Source of the DNA: an uncultured Erythrobacter sp.
GTDB lineage: Bacteria > Pseudomonadota > Alphaproteobacteria > Sphingomonadales > Sphingomonadaceae
Length of the DNA stretch: 64,000 bases
Assembly (NCBI GenBank): GCA_947503155.1
Contig: CANNCL010000001.1
Location: 682,001-746,000, forward strand
Direction: 5' to 3'
The notes under the pieces are model-generated. The model saw only the letters and a program-made list of their open reading frames with translations. It searched no databases and was not told the DNA's origin. Of this stretch, positions 18,201-27,467 are shown piece after piece. The translations under genes were made by a program, and so were the position numbers. The stretch's first letter is position 1. Each line of letters starts with the position of its first letter.

Positions 18201-18641
18201 ATGCGTCTTTCCAACCTTGCTGATTACGCCGTCATCACGATGGTTCAGGCCGCCGCGCATTGCGGCGATGGGCGGGTGAGCGCGGCGGAATTGGCGCGTG
18301 AAACGGGCCTGCCAGTGCCGACGGTTCAACGGCTTGTATCAAAGCTTACCGGCGCAGGATTGCTGCGTTCGGTGCGCGGCGCGGGCGGCGGATTGCAACT
18401 TGGCCGACCAGCGGCAGCCATCACGGTTGCCGATATTGTCGAGGCGGTGGAGGGGCCAATTGCGCTCACCGCTTGCCTGGATGAAGGGGCCTGCGATCAC
18501 GAAGCCAATTGTTCGATGAAGCCGCATTGGCCGATCATCAATGAAAAATTACGCGGCGCTCTCGCCGAAATCACCCTCGATTATTTGCGCCATTCATCCG
18601 GCGCATCCCATTCTATTCCAGCCAAAGAGCATGCGGCATGA
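18201..18641 (+). CDS. Rrf2-family SUF operon regulator (IscR-like)
   Basis: A 146-aa winged-helix protein starting [14 protein letters not shown], typical of Rrf2 regulators. The helix-turn-helix ([20 protein letters not shown]) is followed by a wing ([13 protein letters not shown]). Three cysteines spaced C-x5-C-x5-C (CLDEGAC, then DHEANC) match the [2Fe-2S] ligands of IscR. It heads the SUF operon and overlaps sufB by four bases (ATGA). It probably represses the operon via the box at 18141-18164. Confidence 0.92.
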   Translation: MRLSNLADYAVITMVQAAAHCGDGRVSAAELARETGLPVPTVQRLVSKLTGAGLLRSVRGAGGGLQLGRPAAAITVADIVEAVEGPIALTACLDEGACDHEANCSMKPHWPIINEKLRGALAEITLDYLRHSSGASHSIPAKEHAA

Positions 18642-20131
18642 CCGATAATCTCGACCTCCAAACTCCAGAAATGGATCAAGACGCAAAGGATGCCGCTGCA
18701 TCTGCTGCGGAATATGAGCATGGCTGGTCATCCGACATTGAAACCGAATTTGCGGAGAAAGGCCTGAACGAAGACACTGTTCGGTTTATCTCTGGCAAAA
18801 AGGGCGAACCGGAATGGATGCTCGATTGGCGGCTAAAGGCGTTTCGCCTGTGGCAAGAAATGGAAGAGCCGGATTGGGCAAAGGTTGGCTATCCAAAGAT
18901 CGACTACCAAGACGCCTATTATTACGCCGCGCCGACTAAGAAGATCGAGCTGGACTCGCTCGATGATCTCGATCCAGAGATTAAGCGCGTTTACGACAAG
19001 CTCGGCATTCCGCTGGGAGAGCAAGAAGTGCTCGCCGGGGTAAAGGGCGCAAAGAAGGTCGCGGTGGATGCCGTGTTCGACAGTGTCAGCGTGGCGACCT
19101 CTTTTCGCGACGAGTTGATGCGGGCAGGCGTGATCTTCCGCTCGATCTCCGAAGCAATCAAAGAATATCCTGAGCTCGTCAAAAAATGGCTGGGCCGGGT
19201 TGTGCCGACACGCGACAATTACTTCGCTTGCCTCAACGCTGCCGTCTTTTCCGATGGGACGTTTGTTTACATACCGGAGGGCGTGCGCTGCCCGATGGAG
19301 CTTTCCACCTATTTCCGCATCAATGCAGAGAATACCGGGCAGTTTGAGCGCACGCTGATCATCGCGGAAAAGGGCGCTTATGTGTCCTATCTAGAGGGCT
19401 GCACCGCGCCGATGCGCGATGAAAATCAGCTTCACGCCGCGGTCGTAGAATTGGTCGCGATGGAAGATGCAGAGATCAAATATTCGACCGTCCAAAACTG
19501 GTATCCCGGCAATTCCGAAGGCGTGGGCGGCATCTACAATTTCGTGACGAAGCGCGGGCTGTGCCAAGGCGACCGGTCGAAAATCAGCTGGACGCAGGTG
19601 GAAACCGGCTCCGCAGTGACGTGGAAATACCCGTCTTGCGTGCTGAACGGCGAAGACAGCGTCGGCGAGTTTTATTCCGTCGCGGTCACCAACAATTTCC
19701 AGCAAGCCGATACCGGCACGAAAATGATCCACAACGGACGCGGAACGCGCTCCACGATCATCTCAAAGGGCATCAGCGCCGGTAATTCGAACAACACCTA
19801 TCGCGGCATGGTCCGCGTCGGCCCGAAAGCCGAAGGCGTGCGGAATTTCACGCAATGCGACAGCCTGCTGCTCGGCAACAAAAGCGGGGCGCACACCGTG
19901 CCCTATATCGAGGTGAAGAACCCCGGCGCTCAAATCGAGCATGAGGCCACCACGTCGAAGATCAGCGATGATCAGATGTTTTACGCGCAGCAACGCGGGC
20001 TAGACGAAGAAGAGGCCGTGGCGCTGATCGTCAATGGCTTTGCCAAGGATGTGCTGAAAGAGCTGCCGATGGAATTTGCGGTTGAAGCGCAGAAGCTGCT
20101 GGCGATTTCGCTTGAGGGGAGTGTGGGGTGA
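18638..20131 (+). CDS. sufB: Fe-S cluster scaffold protein SufB
   Basis: A 497-aa core subunit of the SufBC2D complex, on which clusters are built. It has the conserved [12 protein letters not shown] segment, holding the cysteine that takes sulfur from the desulfurase, and the late [10 protein letters not shown] segment with a second conserved cysteine. The C-terminal half forms the usual right-handed beta helix. It is coupled at both ends by four-base overlaps. Three unrelated genes then separate it from sufC, which is unusual. Confidence 0.97.
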   Translation: MTDNLDLQTPEMDQDAKDAAASAAEYEHGWSSDIETEFAEKGLNEDTVRFISGKKGEPEWMLDWRLKAFRLWQEMEEPDWAKVGYPKIDYQDAYYYAAPTKKIELDSLDDLDPEIKRVYDKLGIPLGEQEVLAGVKGAKKVAVDAVFDSVSVATSFRDELMRAGVIFRSISEAIKEYPELVKKWLGRVVPTRDNYFACLNAAVFSDGTFVYIPEGVRCPMELSTYFRINAENTGQFERTLIIAEKGAYVSYLEGCTAPMRDENQLHAAVVELVAMEDAEIKYSTVQNWYPGNSEGVGGIYNFVTKRGLCQGDRSKISWTQVETGSAVTWKYPSCVLNGEDSVGEFYSVAVTNNFQQADTGTKMIHNGRGTRSTIISKGISAGNSNNTYRGMVRVGPKAEGVRNFTQCDSLLLGNKSGAHTVPYIEVKNPGAQIEHEATTSKISDDQMFYAQQRGLDEEEAVALIVNGFAKDVLKELPMEFAVEAQKLLAISLEGSVG

Positions 20132-20505
20132 TTTTCGCACTGTCACTTTCCGCGATTGCTCTTCAAGCAACTTCGCTCTCGGCAACAGATCGGTGTGCTG
20201 AATCTTTTGTGCCTGAGGAGTGCAGGTTTGCGTTGCGGAGTTCCGAGGTAGCCAGACAAGCAATGGTGTTTTGTGCTGAGAACCCAGAACGCGGATTTGA
20301 ATCGCGTATTCCACTACCTTCCGAACGCGAGCGCAGGGTTGCCTGCCGCGATCTAATAAGAGCATGCCACGAAGCTGCGGACGCCTTCTGGTTCCGATAT
20401 TTTCAGCGCGAAGAGCTTACAAGAAGAAGTAGAGACCTGATTGAGCAGAGAGTGCTTTCAAGACGCGATGGCAATTGCCGTTTGCCAGAGTATCCAAAAA
20501 TATGA
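20128..20505 (+). CDS. Small exported Cys-containing protein inside the SUF operon
   Basis: A 125-aa protein with an N-terminal hydrophobic segment ([17 protein letters not shown]), probably a signal peptide. The rest is charged and has six cysteines, which may form disulfides in the periplasm. Its start overlaps the sufB stop by four bases, and its stop overlaps the next gene by four, so it is translated with the operon. I recognise no family. Periplasmic export is hard to reconcile with cytoplasmic cluster assembly. Confidence 0.6.
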   Translation: MIFALSLSAIALQATSLSATDRCAESFVPEECRFALRSSEVARQAMVFCAENPERGFESRIPLPSERERRVACRDLIRACHEAADAFWFRYFQREELTRRSRDLIEQRVLSRRDGNCRLPEYPKI

Positions 20506-21020
20506 CCAACCGCAAAACCCTAAACCTCCGCGCGCCGTCGGATGAAAAGATCGACCCCGAAACCCTCAATAAAAAGGGTCGCGGGTGGAAGATTTCGGAC
20601 AAGCGCCTCGACGAGCTGCATGACCGTGCGCGTGAGATGAAGCGCTTTGCTTCGCCCGCTAACAAGGCGCTGTCTGAGAAATTCGCGAGCGCCAATTTGG
20701 GCCGTTACACGTTCAAACGATTTGCCGTCGTCGGCAGCGCGATTGTGGACTTCAACTGCCACAATCTCGGCATGGCGATCATGATCGAAGAAGATGACGC
20801 GAACGAAGCGCTGGATAAGCGCCGCGACAAAAGCCTGGAAGCGGTCGGCATCCGGGTGATGCGGATCAAGGCGGCGCATATCCTAGAGGATATGGACGCG
20901 GTGCTGGAACGGATCACGCTCGGCATGAGAATGCGGATCGACGATAAAAACAAAAGACGAAGCGAAAATCGCTCACCCTACAAACCATCAGGCGCAAACA
21001 GACGGGACACAGCCGAATGA
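20502..21020 (+). CDS. DUF559-like (Vsr-type nuclease fold) protein inside the SUF operon
   Basis: A 172-aa basic protein. The segment SPANKALSEKF, then FKRFAVVGSAIVDFNCHNLGM and KSLEAVGIRVMRIKAAHILED, follows the order of DUF559/very-short-patch-repair-like domains: a leading Arg/Glu helix, an IVDF strand with the metal-binding Asp, and a final R-V-hydrophobic strand. The usual ExD..K set is incomplete to the eye (MIEEDD is present where E-hydrophobic-D is expected), so activity is uncertain. Overlapping start and stop codons bind it to its neighbours. Confidence 0.6.
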   Translation: MTNRKTLNLRAPSDEKIDPETLNKKGRGWKISDKRLDELHDRAREMKRFASPANKALSEKFASANLGRYTFKRFAVVGSAIVDFNCHNLGMAIMIEEDDANEALDKRRDKSLEAVGIRVMRIKAAHILEDMDAVLERITLGMRMRIDDKNKRRSENRSPYKPSGANRRDTAE

Positions 21021-21607
21021 CCAGCCTCACACTTGTTCTTGCAAACACTCTGGCCCCGATGATCGCGCTTCAGGGCGTCGGTCAGGCGCCAACAGCTGTC
21101 GTAAATGATGCACCAGAGACGTGGACGCTCGAATATCCACGCGTGATCCAACCTTTCATTTCGGACTATCGCCGCTGCCTGACTAGCCAAATGCGCTGGG
21201 TCACGGGCGAGGCTAATTTTGAAGAACAACACCGGTCGGACCTCCCGCGCTGCATCGAAGAGCGCGAGGCCGCACAAGAAAGTTCCAACGCGGCGGTTGC
21301 TGGGCGCGGTGAATATGCCGATTACACGCCGGCGGATATGGTCGAAGTGTTTGACCATATTGGCCGCATCCATATTGCGCGCGGCGCGGATCTGGATGGT
21401 CAGTTCACCTATTTGATGACCAGATCGGAGGCGGCGCGCCAAGATTACGACGCCGAACGGCCACCAGGTCTCGTGCTGGAATTGCATGATGCGTCGGTTG
21501 TGAAAGCCAGAACAGACGCCACCGCAGCCGCAGCAGAAGCGGCTTACGAAGAGCGCGAAGAAGAGCGTACCGGCCAACCCACGGAGGCACGCAGTGCTCA
21601 AAATTGA
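21017..21607 (+). CDS. Protein of unknown function inside the SUF operon
   Basis: A 196-aa protein with a weak N-terminal hydrophobic stretch (LTLVLANTLAPMIAL) that may be a signal peptide. The body is polar with two well-spaced cysteines (YRRCLTSQ, LPRCIEE) and ends in a Glu/Ala-rich helix. Its stop lies 14 bases inside sufC, so the genes overlap. No motif identifies it. Together with the two genes before it, it makes up a 1.5-kb insert between sufB and sufC. Confidence 0.6.
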   Translation: MTSLTLVLANTLAPMIALQGVGQAPTAVVNDAPETWTLEYPRVIQPFISDYRRCLTSQMRWVTGEANFEEQHRSDLPRCIEEREAAQESSNAAVAGRGEYADYTPADMVEVFDHIGRIHIARGADLDGQFTYLMTRSEAARQDYDAERPPGLVLELHDASVVKARTDATAAAAEAAYEEREEERTGQPTEARSAQN

Positions 21608-22343
21608 AAACCTTCACGCCGAGATTGACGGTAAAGCGATCCTCAAAGGTCTGACCCTCGAGATTGCTGCGGGCGAAATCCATGCGATCATGGGGCCGAA
21701 TGGCGCGGGCAAATCGACGCTGGCTAATGTGCTGGGCGGAAAGCCCGGCTATGATGTCACCGCAGGGACAGTGATGTTCAAAGGCGCGGATCTGTTCGAC
21801 CTGGATCCGCATGAACGCGCTGCGACCGGCTTGTTTCTTGGCTTTCAATACCCCGTCGAAATTCCCGGCGTCTCCAACGTCCAATTCCTGCGCGAAGCGG
21901 CCAATTCGCAGCGTAAATATCGCGGCGAAGAACCGCTTTCCGGCGGTGAGTTCCTAAAGCTCGCCAAAGAAAAAGCGGGTCTGTTGAAGCTCGATATGGA
22001 AATGCTGAAACGGCAAGTGAATGTCGGCTTTTCCGGCGGCGAGAAAAAGCGCGCCGAAATGGTCCAGATGGGCATTCTTGATCCTGCTTTTGCGGTATTG
22101 GACGAAACCGATAGCGGCCTCGACATTGATGCGCTGCGCGTGGTGGGTGACGGGATCAATGCGATCATGCGCGCGCCCGATAAGGGCGTATTGCTTATCA
22201 CGCACTATCAGCGGCTGCTCGACGTGGTGAAGCCGGACCGGGTGAGTGTGCTGGCAGGTGGCCGGATCGTGCAAACGGGCGGTCCGGAATTGGCTCTGCG
22301 GCTAGAGGCTGAAGGGTATGATGCGGTCATGGCCGATGCCTGA
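21594..22343 (+). CDS. sufC: SUF ATPase SufC
   Basis: A 249-aa ABC-type ATPase without membrane helices, driving conformational change of the SufBC2D scaffold. Walker A is MGPNGAGKST, the ABC signature is FSGGEKKRAEM (SufC-specific EKKR), and Walker B is FAVLDETDSGLD with SufC's typical ETDSGLD ending. A GTG start at 21594 gives the standard MLKIENLHAEIDG N-terminus. It overlaps both neighbours. Confidence 0.97.
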   Translation: MLKIENLHAEIDGKAILKGLTLEIAAGEIHAIMGPNGAGKSTLANVLGGKPGYDVTAGTVMFKGADLFDLDPHERAATGLFLGFQYPVEIPGVSNVQFLREAANSQRKYRGEEPLSGGEFLKLAKEKAGLLKLDMEMLKRQVNVGFSGGEKKRAEMVQMGILDPAFAVLDETDSGLDIDALRVVGDGINAIMRAPDKGVLLITHYQRLLDVVKPDRVSVLAGGRIVQTGGPELALRLEAEGYDAVMADA

Positions 22344-23094
22344 AGCGGCAATTCTTCCGACACGCCGTGATGAGGCATGGCGCTATGCCGACATTGATGC
22401 GCTTGCGCGGATCGGGGCGGATGCTCTGGATCAGTGGAAAGACATCAGTGTCGCTGATGGCGAAACATGGCGGCACACAATGGTTGTCGGTAGTGATCAG
22501 CCTGAGCTGCACCGCATCCGATTGACCTTGGGCGCAGGCGCGCGAGCGGAATTGTTCGTCACCAATGCGGGCGGCGATTACACCCGTGTCGAAGCCGAAG
22601 TGACGTTGGGCGATGGCGCGCATTTTGAATTTGGCGGCGTGACGATTGGCGGCGGCGATGCCGTGCGTGAATTTGTGACCACCACGGTCCACGCGGCACC
22701 CAATGCAACCAGCAATCAAACCGTGCGCAGCGTCCATTGGGGCACAGCGACCGGCAATTTCCTGGGCGAAATCAAAGTCGCGCGGGACGCACAGAAAACG
22801 GATGCCGCGCAGAGCTTCAAAGGCTTACTGCTCGAAGCAGGCGCGAGCGCCAATGCTGTGCCGCAGCTTGAAATCTTCGCAGATGACGTGAAATGCGCCC
22901 ATGGCGCGACGGTCGGCCAATTGGATGAGGCCGCCCGTTTTTATATGGCCGCAAGAGGTCTCTCGCCGGACACAGCACGCAAATTACTGGTGCAGGCGTT
23001 CCTTGGCGATGCGTTTGTCGAATTGGATGACGAAAAGGTACATGAGCAGCTGCTCGGCGCGGCTTTGGCGGCTCTGGAGGGGGCGTCATTGTGA
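22336..23094 (+). CDS. sufD: SUF scaffold subunit SufD
   Basis: A 252-aa protein, short for SufD (often 400 or more), with the family features RRDEAWRYADI near the N-terminus and the C-terminal core DDVKCAHGATVGQLDEAARF, ending in LLVQAFLGDAFVEL. The conserved His of the SufB-SufD interface is probably the one in CAHGATVG. ATG 22336 overlaps the sufC stop; an ATG at 22318 is less likely. It partners SufB and SufC in the scaffold. Confidence 0.92.
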   Translation: MPEAAILPTRRDEAWRYADIDALARIGADALDQWKDISVADGETWRHTMVVGSDQPELHRIRLTLGAGARAELFVTNAGGDYTRVEAEVTLGDGAHFEFGGVTIGGGDAVREFVTTTVHAAPNATSNQTVRSVHWGTATGNFLGEIKVARDAQKTDAAQSFKGLLLEAGASANAVPQLEIFADDVKCAHGATVGQLDEAARFYMAARGLSPDTARKLLVQAFLGDAFVELDDEKVHEQLLGAALAALEGASL

Positions 23095-24317
23095 ACGCTC
23101 CCGCTCATATCGACCGCGATCTGCGCGCTGATTTTCCGGGCCTGACGACCGGCGATGGCGCGGCGTGGCATTATCTCGATACGGCGGCGACTTCGCAGAA
23201 ACCGCGCATGGTGATCGACGCAATGGCCCGCGCGATGGGAGAGGATTACGCCACGGTTCACCGCGGGGTGTATTCCCGTTCCGCCAATATGACGCTGGCC
23301 TATGAGGCAGCGCGGCGGCAAATCGCGACATTTGTCGGCGGGCAAGAAAATGAGATCGTCTTCACGCGCGGTGCGACAGAGGCGATCAATCTGGTTGCCA
23401 ACAGTTGGGGCCGAGCGAACCTGAAAGCGGGCGACCGCATCATGCTGTCGCAGTTGGAGCATCACTCCAACATCGTCCCGTGGCAAATGATCGCAGAAGT
23501 GACCGGCGCGGTGATCGATGTCGCGCCCCTGACCAGCGATCATCAGATCGACCTTGATGCCGCTGAAGCCATGTTAACGGACCGGCACAAATTCGTCGCG
23601 TTCGCGCATGTTTCGAATGTTTTGGGCAGCGTGCTTGATGCGCCGCGCGCCGCAGAAATGGCGCATAAGGTAGGCGCAAAGCTCTTGCTTGATGGCTGTC
23701 AGGCTGTGCCGCATATGCCGGTCGATGTGTCCGCGCTGGGCTGTGATTTCTATGTGTTTAGCGCGCATAAGCTTTACGGCCCCACGGGCATCGGTGCCTT
23801 GTGGGCGCCGCATGCTCTGCTCGAATCCATGCCACCTTGGGAAGGCGGCGGCGCGATGATCGACCGTGTGACCTTCGCGAAGACCACATATAATTCTGCG
23901 CCGCAACGCTTCGAAGCGGGCACACCAGCGATCACAGAAGCCATCGCTTTTGCTGCTGCTGCGAAATATGTGGCGGATGTCGGATTGGCCGCGATGCATG
24001 AAGCGGAGGCGGCGCTGGTCACTCGCCTACGCCGCGAGCTTACTCGCATGAACGATGTGACGGTGTTTGGGCCAGAGAACAGCGCCGGGATCGTCAGTTT
24101 TGCGATTGATGGCATTCATCCGCACGATCTCGGCACGATCCTCGACGAATCAAATGTCGCAATCCGCGCTGGGCATCATTGTGCGCAGCCTTTGATGGAC
24201 TATCTCGGAGTCCCGGCGACCGCGCGCGCCAGTTTTGGGCTGTATTCGTCGCAAGACGATGTCGACGCGTTGCTTGAGGGTATCACCCGCACGCGCCGAA
24301 TTTTTGGAAAGGCATAA
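23091..24317 (+). CDS. sufS: Group II cysteine desulfurase SufS
   Basis: A 408-aa PLP enzyme that takes sulfur from cysteine for cluster assembly. The PLP-binding lysine is in FYVFSAHKLYGPTGIGALW. The persulfide cysteine lies in AIRAGHHCAQPLMD, where RAGHHCAQP is the SufS/CsdA signature. The GTG start at 23091 overlaps sufD. No sufE or sufU gene is in this operon, so its sulfur acceptor must be encoded elsewhere. Confidence 0.97.
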   Translation: MNAPAHIDRDLRADFPGLTTGDGAAWHYLDTAATSQKPRMVIDAMARAMGEDYATVHRGVYSRSANMTLAYEAARRQIATFVGGQENEIVFTRGATEAINLVANSWGRANLKAGDRIMLSQLEHHSNIVPWQMIAEVTGAVIDVAPLTSDHQIDLDAAEAMLTDRHKFVAFAHVSNVLGSVLDAPRAAEMAHKVGAKLLLDGCQAVPHMPVDVSALGCDFYVFSAHKLYGPTGIGALWAPHALLESMPPWEGGGAMIDRVTFAKTTYNSAPQRFEAGTPAITEAIAFAAAAKYVADVGLAAMHEAEAALVTRLRRELTRMNDVTVFGPENSAGIVSFAIDGIHPHDLGTILDESNVAIRAGHHCAQPLMDYLGVPATARASFGLYSSQDDVDALLEGITRTRRIFGKA

Positions 24318-24321
24318 GGCT

Positions 24322-24825
24322 ATGAATAAGCCCAACGAAGAACGCGAATTCGTGGCCGCACCAGCGCCCAATGACGATGTGATCGCTGCAAAGCCGCCGC
24401 GTGCGCGGGTTTCGGACGTGGTTGATGAGGATGAAATCGCCGCGCCGGTTAAACGCGAACGCGATTATCTCGACGGTTTCCTTCACCAAAAACCCGCCGA
24501 AGGGCCGGTTGGCGGCGCAGGCAGCGATCTGCAAACTGCGGTCGTGGATGCGCTCAAGGAAATTTTCGATCCCGAAATCCCAGTCAATATCTACGATCTT
24601 GGCCTGATTTACGGCGTTGAAGTTGACGATGAGTGTGACGCGACCATCACGATGACGCTGACAACCCCGCATTGCCCGGTCGCCGAAACCATGCCGGGCG
24701 AGGTTGAGCTGCGCGCTTCTTCTGTTCCCGGTATTCGCGATGCAGAGGTTGATCTGGTTTGGGACCCGCCGTGGAGCCCAGAGAAAATGACCGACGAAGC
24801 GCGGCTTGAATTGGGGATGCTGTGA
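24322..24825 (+). CDS. sufT: MIP18-type Fe-S assembly factor (SufT-like)
   Basis: A 167-aa protein. Residues ~1-65 are a variable charged leader. The rest is the MIP18/DUF59 domain with its hallmark DPEIPVNIYDLGLIYGV and the motif TTPHCPVAETMPGEVE, whose cysteine is needed in related proteins. Proteins of this type help mature Fe-S proteins. ATG 24322 follows an AAGG-type ribosome binding site. The sufA start shares bases with its stop. Confidence 0.92.
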   Translation: MNKPNEEREFVAAPAPNDDVIAAKPPRARVSDVVDEDEIAAPVKRERDYLDGFLHQKPAEGPVGGAGSDLQTAVVDALKEIFDPEIPVNIYDLGLIYGVEVDDECDATITMTLTTPHCPVAETMPGEVELRASSVPGIRDAEVDLVWDPPWSPEKMTDEARLELGML

Positions 24826-25184
24826 TGGATACCGAGACAAAAACCCGCAAACTGCCTGCTGCTGTGACCCTCACGAGCGGCGCGGAAGCCCGCGTTGCGG
24901 ACCTCATGAGCAAAGCGCCTGAAGATGCAATTGGGGTCAAATTGTCGACCCCGCGTCGCGGTTGCTCCGGTCTTGCTTATTCGGTCGACTACGTCACCGA
25001 AGAGGCCAAGTTCGACGAGAAAATCGAAACCCCTGGCGGCGTTTTCTACATTGACGGGGCAAGCGTGCTGTATCTGGTTGGGTCGATCATGGACTGGAAA
25101 GAAGACGACTTCACAGCCGGTTTCACCTTCGAAAACCCTAACGCCAAAGGGGCGTGCGGGTGCGGCGAAAGCTTCATGGTCTAA
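24825..25184 (+). CDS. sufA: A-type Fe-S carrier (SufA/IscA-like)
   Basis: A 119-aa protein with the three conserved cysteines: one in RRGCSGLAY and two in the C-terminal GACGCGESF. A-type carriers receive clusters from the scaffold and pass them to apoproteins. ATG 24825 overlaps the previous stop codon (TGATG). It is the last SUF gene; no clear hairpin terminator follows before the opposing gene at 25204. Confidence 0.95.
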   Translation: MDTETKTRKLPAAVTLTSGAEARVADLMSKAPEDAIGVKLSTPRRGCSGLAYSVDYVTEEAKFDEKIETPGGVFYIDGASVLYLVGSIMDWKEDDFTAGFTFENPNAKGACGCGESFMV

Positions 25185-25203
25185 CCCGGAAAAAGGGGAC
25201 GGT

Positions 25204-26145
25204 TTAGCCTTCCTCGATAATCCGGGCGAGCAGGCGGCGTTCCAATTCATCAACCTCGCCGTCGGCCTCGATCATCGCGTCGAGCCATTCCTGCTCGTGA
25301 TCGGTCACTTGTTCGCCTGCGGCGGCTTGTTCGGCAAAGCCGGGGGCAGCATCGCGCTTACCAAACACTTTGCCGAAATGGTTGCGGACATTTGGTGCTT
25401 CGCGGACCATTTGGCCAAAGAACCGCCCGACATTCGCTTTGTTGTCTTGCACGAAAGCTTGCAGTTCGAGCGCCCGCCCATGCTCAAGCTGAGCGTTTTG
25501 TAGCGCAAAACCTTTGAGATAATTGCTGACACCGTCGAGGAACAGATCGTCCCATTCCGGCGCGTTCTCATCGGCGATGGTGGCGTCTTTCAATCGGAAC
25601 AGCATCTCTGCCTCAAACCGGCTTACGGCTGCTGGCCCGTGTCCGCCGCTGGCAAACACGACCCGGCGCAAGATGCGCGCTTCGGCGCTGCTGATATGGG
25701 TCGCGGACAGGTCACCGCCGTGGCGTGTTGGGCCGGTTCCGGTTCGCACTTCGCTTTCGATCTGAGCGACCACATAGTCTTTGAGGACGGTCGGAACATT
25801 CTCTGCGCGTTCAATAATGCGAACGATCGCTTCCAATTCCACGAAGCTTTCGACAACGCCATCATGATCGACTTGCGCGATCAGCCATTCGGATTCTGCG
25901 GCGTCGCATTGTAGGCGCGGCGGGGTCCCGTTCAGGACAAATTCGCCAATCGCCTCGACGAAGAAATCGCACCATTCGCTATCGCGTTCATCAAGCGAAT
26001 TGTTGACGGCAAACAAAGCTTCCGCTTCGTCGCGGGTGATGATCCCATCGCCCCAGCCCTCGCGGCGAAGAGCCAGAACTTCTTGCGATGTTACTTGCCC
26101 GTCGGCAGCGGCGCGCTGCGCCAGCTCAGTGAAATGCGTGGTCAT
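25204..26145 (-). CDS. Acidic protein with internal duplication, unknown function
   Basis: A 313-aa acidic, helical, cytoplasmic protein. Two segments match: residues ~36-73 (ITRDEAEALFAVN..., SEWCDFFVEAIGEFVLNG) and ~174-213 (VSRFEAEMLFRLK..., PEWDDLFLDGVSNYLKGF). A third, weaker relative ends the protein (VTDHEQEWLDAMIEADGEVDELE). The pattern recalls TerB-like or EF-hand-like acidic helical pairs but no full Ca-binding loop is seen. It is convergent with sufA across a 19-base gap. Confidence 0.7.
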   Translation of the reverse strand: MTTHFTELAQRAAADGQVTSQEVLALRREGWGDGIITRDEAEALFAVNNSLDERDSEWCDFFVEAIGEFVLNGTPPRLQCDAAESEWLIAQVDHDGVVESFVELEAIVRIIERAENVPTVLKDYVVAQIESEVRTGTGPTRHGGDLSATHISSAEARILRRVVFASGGHGPAAVSRFEAEMLFRLKDATIADENAPEWDDLFLDGVSNYLKGFALQNAQLEHGRALELQAFVQDNKANVGRFFGQMVREAPNVRNHFGKVFGKRDAAPGFAEQAAAGEQVTDHEQEWLDAMIEADGEVDELERRLLARIIEEG

Positions 26146-26236
26146 GTCGCGGTAAACCCCTTTGATTTACGCGAGGGCATAGCGCAAATGTGCTTAAGAC
26201 CGCGTTACCACGCCTCTCTTTGCGGGGCGCGTATCG

Positions 26237-26635
26237 CTACGATCGCGCCTGGTTTTCGACTTCGGCGATGCAATAGGCGCGGTCCGCTGGTGCCCCGCCT
26301 TGACGCGCGCGCGCCTCCACATGGGTCGCGATGGGTTCGGCATTGGCCGAAAGCGGGTAGAGATAGATGTCTAGGACACAGGCATCCGACACATATTGGA
26401 GCTTTCGCGCGTCCCCTTCGGCTAGATCGATCCGAGCCTCTCCAAACCGCCGCGTGAGGGTGCCGGCGCGTTCCCCGATGACACTGTCTAAACCGCTGCC
26501 GCGCATGATCTGAGGCGCGCGGAATGCGGCGGCGGCGACCGGCGTAGAGGCAGTAGGCGCAGAAGCCACGCCGCCGCCGCTGGAGCAGCCCGCTGCGAAG
26601 AGCGCGATGCCGCCGATGGCAATCACTCTAAACAT
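26237..26635 (-). CDS. Small lipoprotein of unknown function
   Basis: A 132-aa protein with a clear lipobox (GIALFAAGC) followed by Ser/Gly/Ala-rich linker. The mature part has two cysteines (VSDACVLDIYLYP; DRAYCIAEV) that could pair. ATG 26635 is chosen because it gives a compact signal; it overlaps the upstream EI24 gene by eight bases, so the two are likely co-expressed. Confidence 0.72.
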   Translation of the reverse strand: MFRVIAIGGIALFAAGCSSGGGVASAPTASTPVAAAAFRAPQIMRGSGLDSVIGERAGTLTRRFGEARIDLAEGDARKLQYVSDACVLDIYLYPLSANAEPIATHVEARARQGGAPADRAYCIAEVENQARS

Positions 26636-27338
26636 TCGCATTCCCCGAACTGCCATTTTCAAGTCCTATCGACCGGTGCGTCAGATGTGTCCCCGCCGCC
26701 GCACCCACGATAGGCGCAAGCAAATTGATGAACGGCACGACCATAAATCCCGCGACCACACAGCCGAGCATGATCCGCTGCGCACGGGGCACGGGATTGC
26801 CTGCGGTGTCCCCGCAGCAATGCCGCAACCAAGCCATATCAGTCAGCTCGCGCCCCAACAGCCACGCATTGACCGCCAGGAATATGACTGCCGCACCTAC
26901 CCCGGTCACCAAAAGCAGGATCGCAACCGGCAAAGCCAGCAGATTGACCCCAATTGTGCGGCCTATGCCGCGCAGTGAATTGGCCAAATCCCGGCGGAAC
27001 GGCAAAGGCTTCGCCTGCCTTGAACGCTCTGGGTAATGTTTCGCCTCAACCGCCGCGACGATTTCATCCGCGAAGAATTGCAGCACCGCTAGCGCGATCA
27101 CGCGAAACAACAGCCATGCCGCCAGAATTGCGATCACCGCCGCCGTCGCCGCACTGGCAAATCCGCCGCCTGATAGGCCGGCGGCCTCAAAACTGGCCAC
27201 CAACACGAAGTACAAACCCACGCCAAGCCCGGCGAAGACCAACAGTGTCACCAGCACCGACTTTACCAATACGCCGATCACCGCCCGGTCGGACAATTGG
27301 CCAAACGCTTTGGCAAGGGCATCGAATACGGCGTTCAT
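26628..27338 (-). CDS. EI24-domain membrane protein
   Basis: A 236-aa inner-membrane protein with about four to five helices. It opens with NAVFDALAKAFGQLSD, typical of EI24/CysZ-like proteins, and has the conserved block NAWLLGRELTDMAWLRH followed by a long helix. Family members are linked to sulfate uptake in some bacteria (CysZ), but no cysteine-biosynthesis gene is nearby here. ATG 27338 gives the standard N-terminus. Confidence 0.82.
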   Translation of the reverse strand: MNAVFDALAKAFGQLSDRAVIGVLVKSVLVTLLVFAGLGVGLYFVLVASFEAAGLSGGGFASAATAAVIAILAAWLLFRVIALAVLQFFADEIVAAVEAKHYPERSRQAKPLPFRRDLANSLRGIGRTIGVNLLALPVAILLLVTGVGAAVIFLAVNAWLLGRELTDMAWLRHCCGDTAGNPVPRAQRIMLGCVVAGFMVVPFINLLAPIVGAAAGTHLTHRSIGLENGSSGNANV

Positions 27339-27467
27339 GATTATGCGATGCGGTGCGGCTGCTTCCAAGTCAAACCGCGCGGCGCCGCTTTGCCATGCTT
27401 TTGCGCACCCATCTTAAACCTTGGCCTTGTCAGCGCATCCCGCTAGGCGCGGGCAACCGAAAAACTC

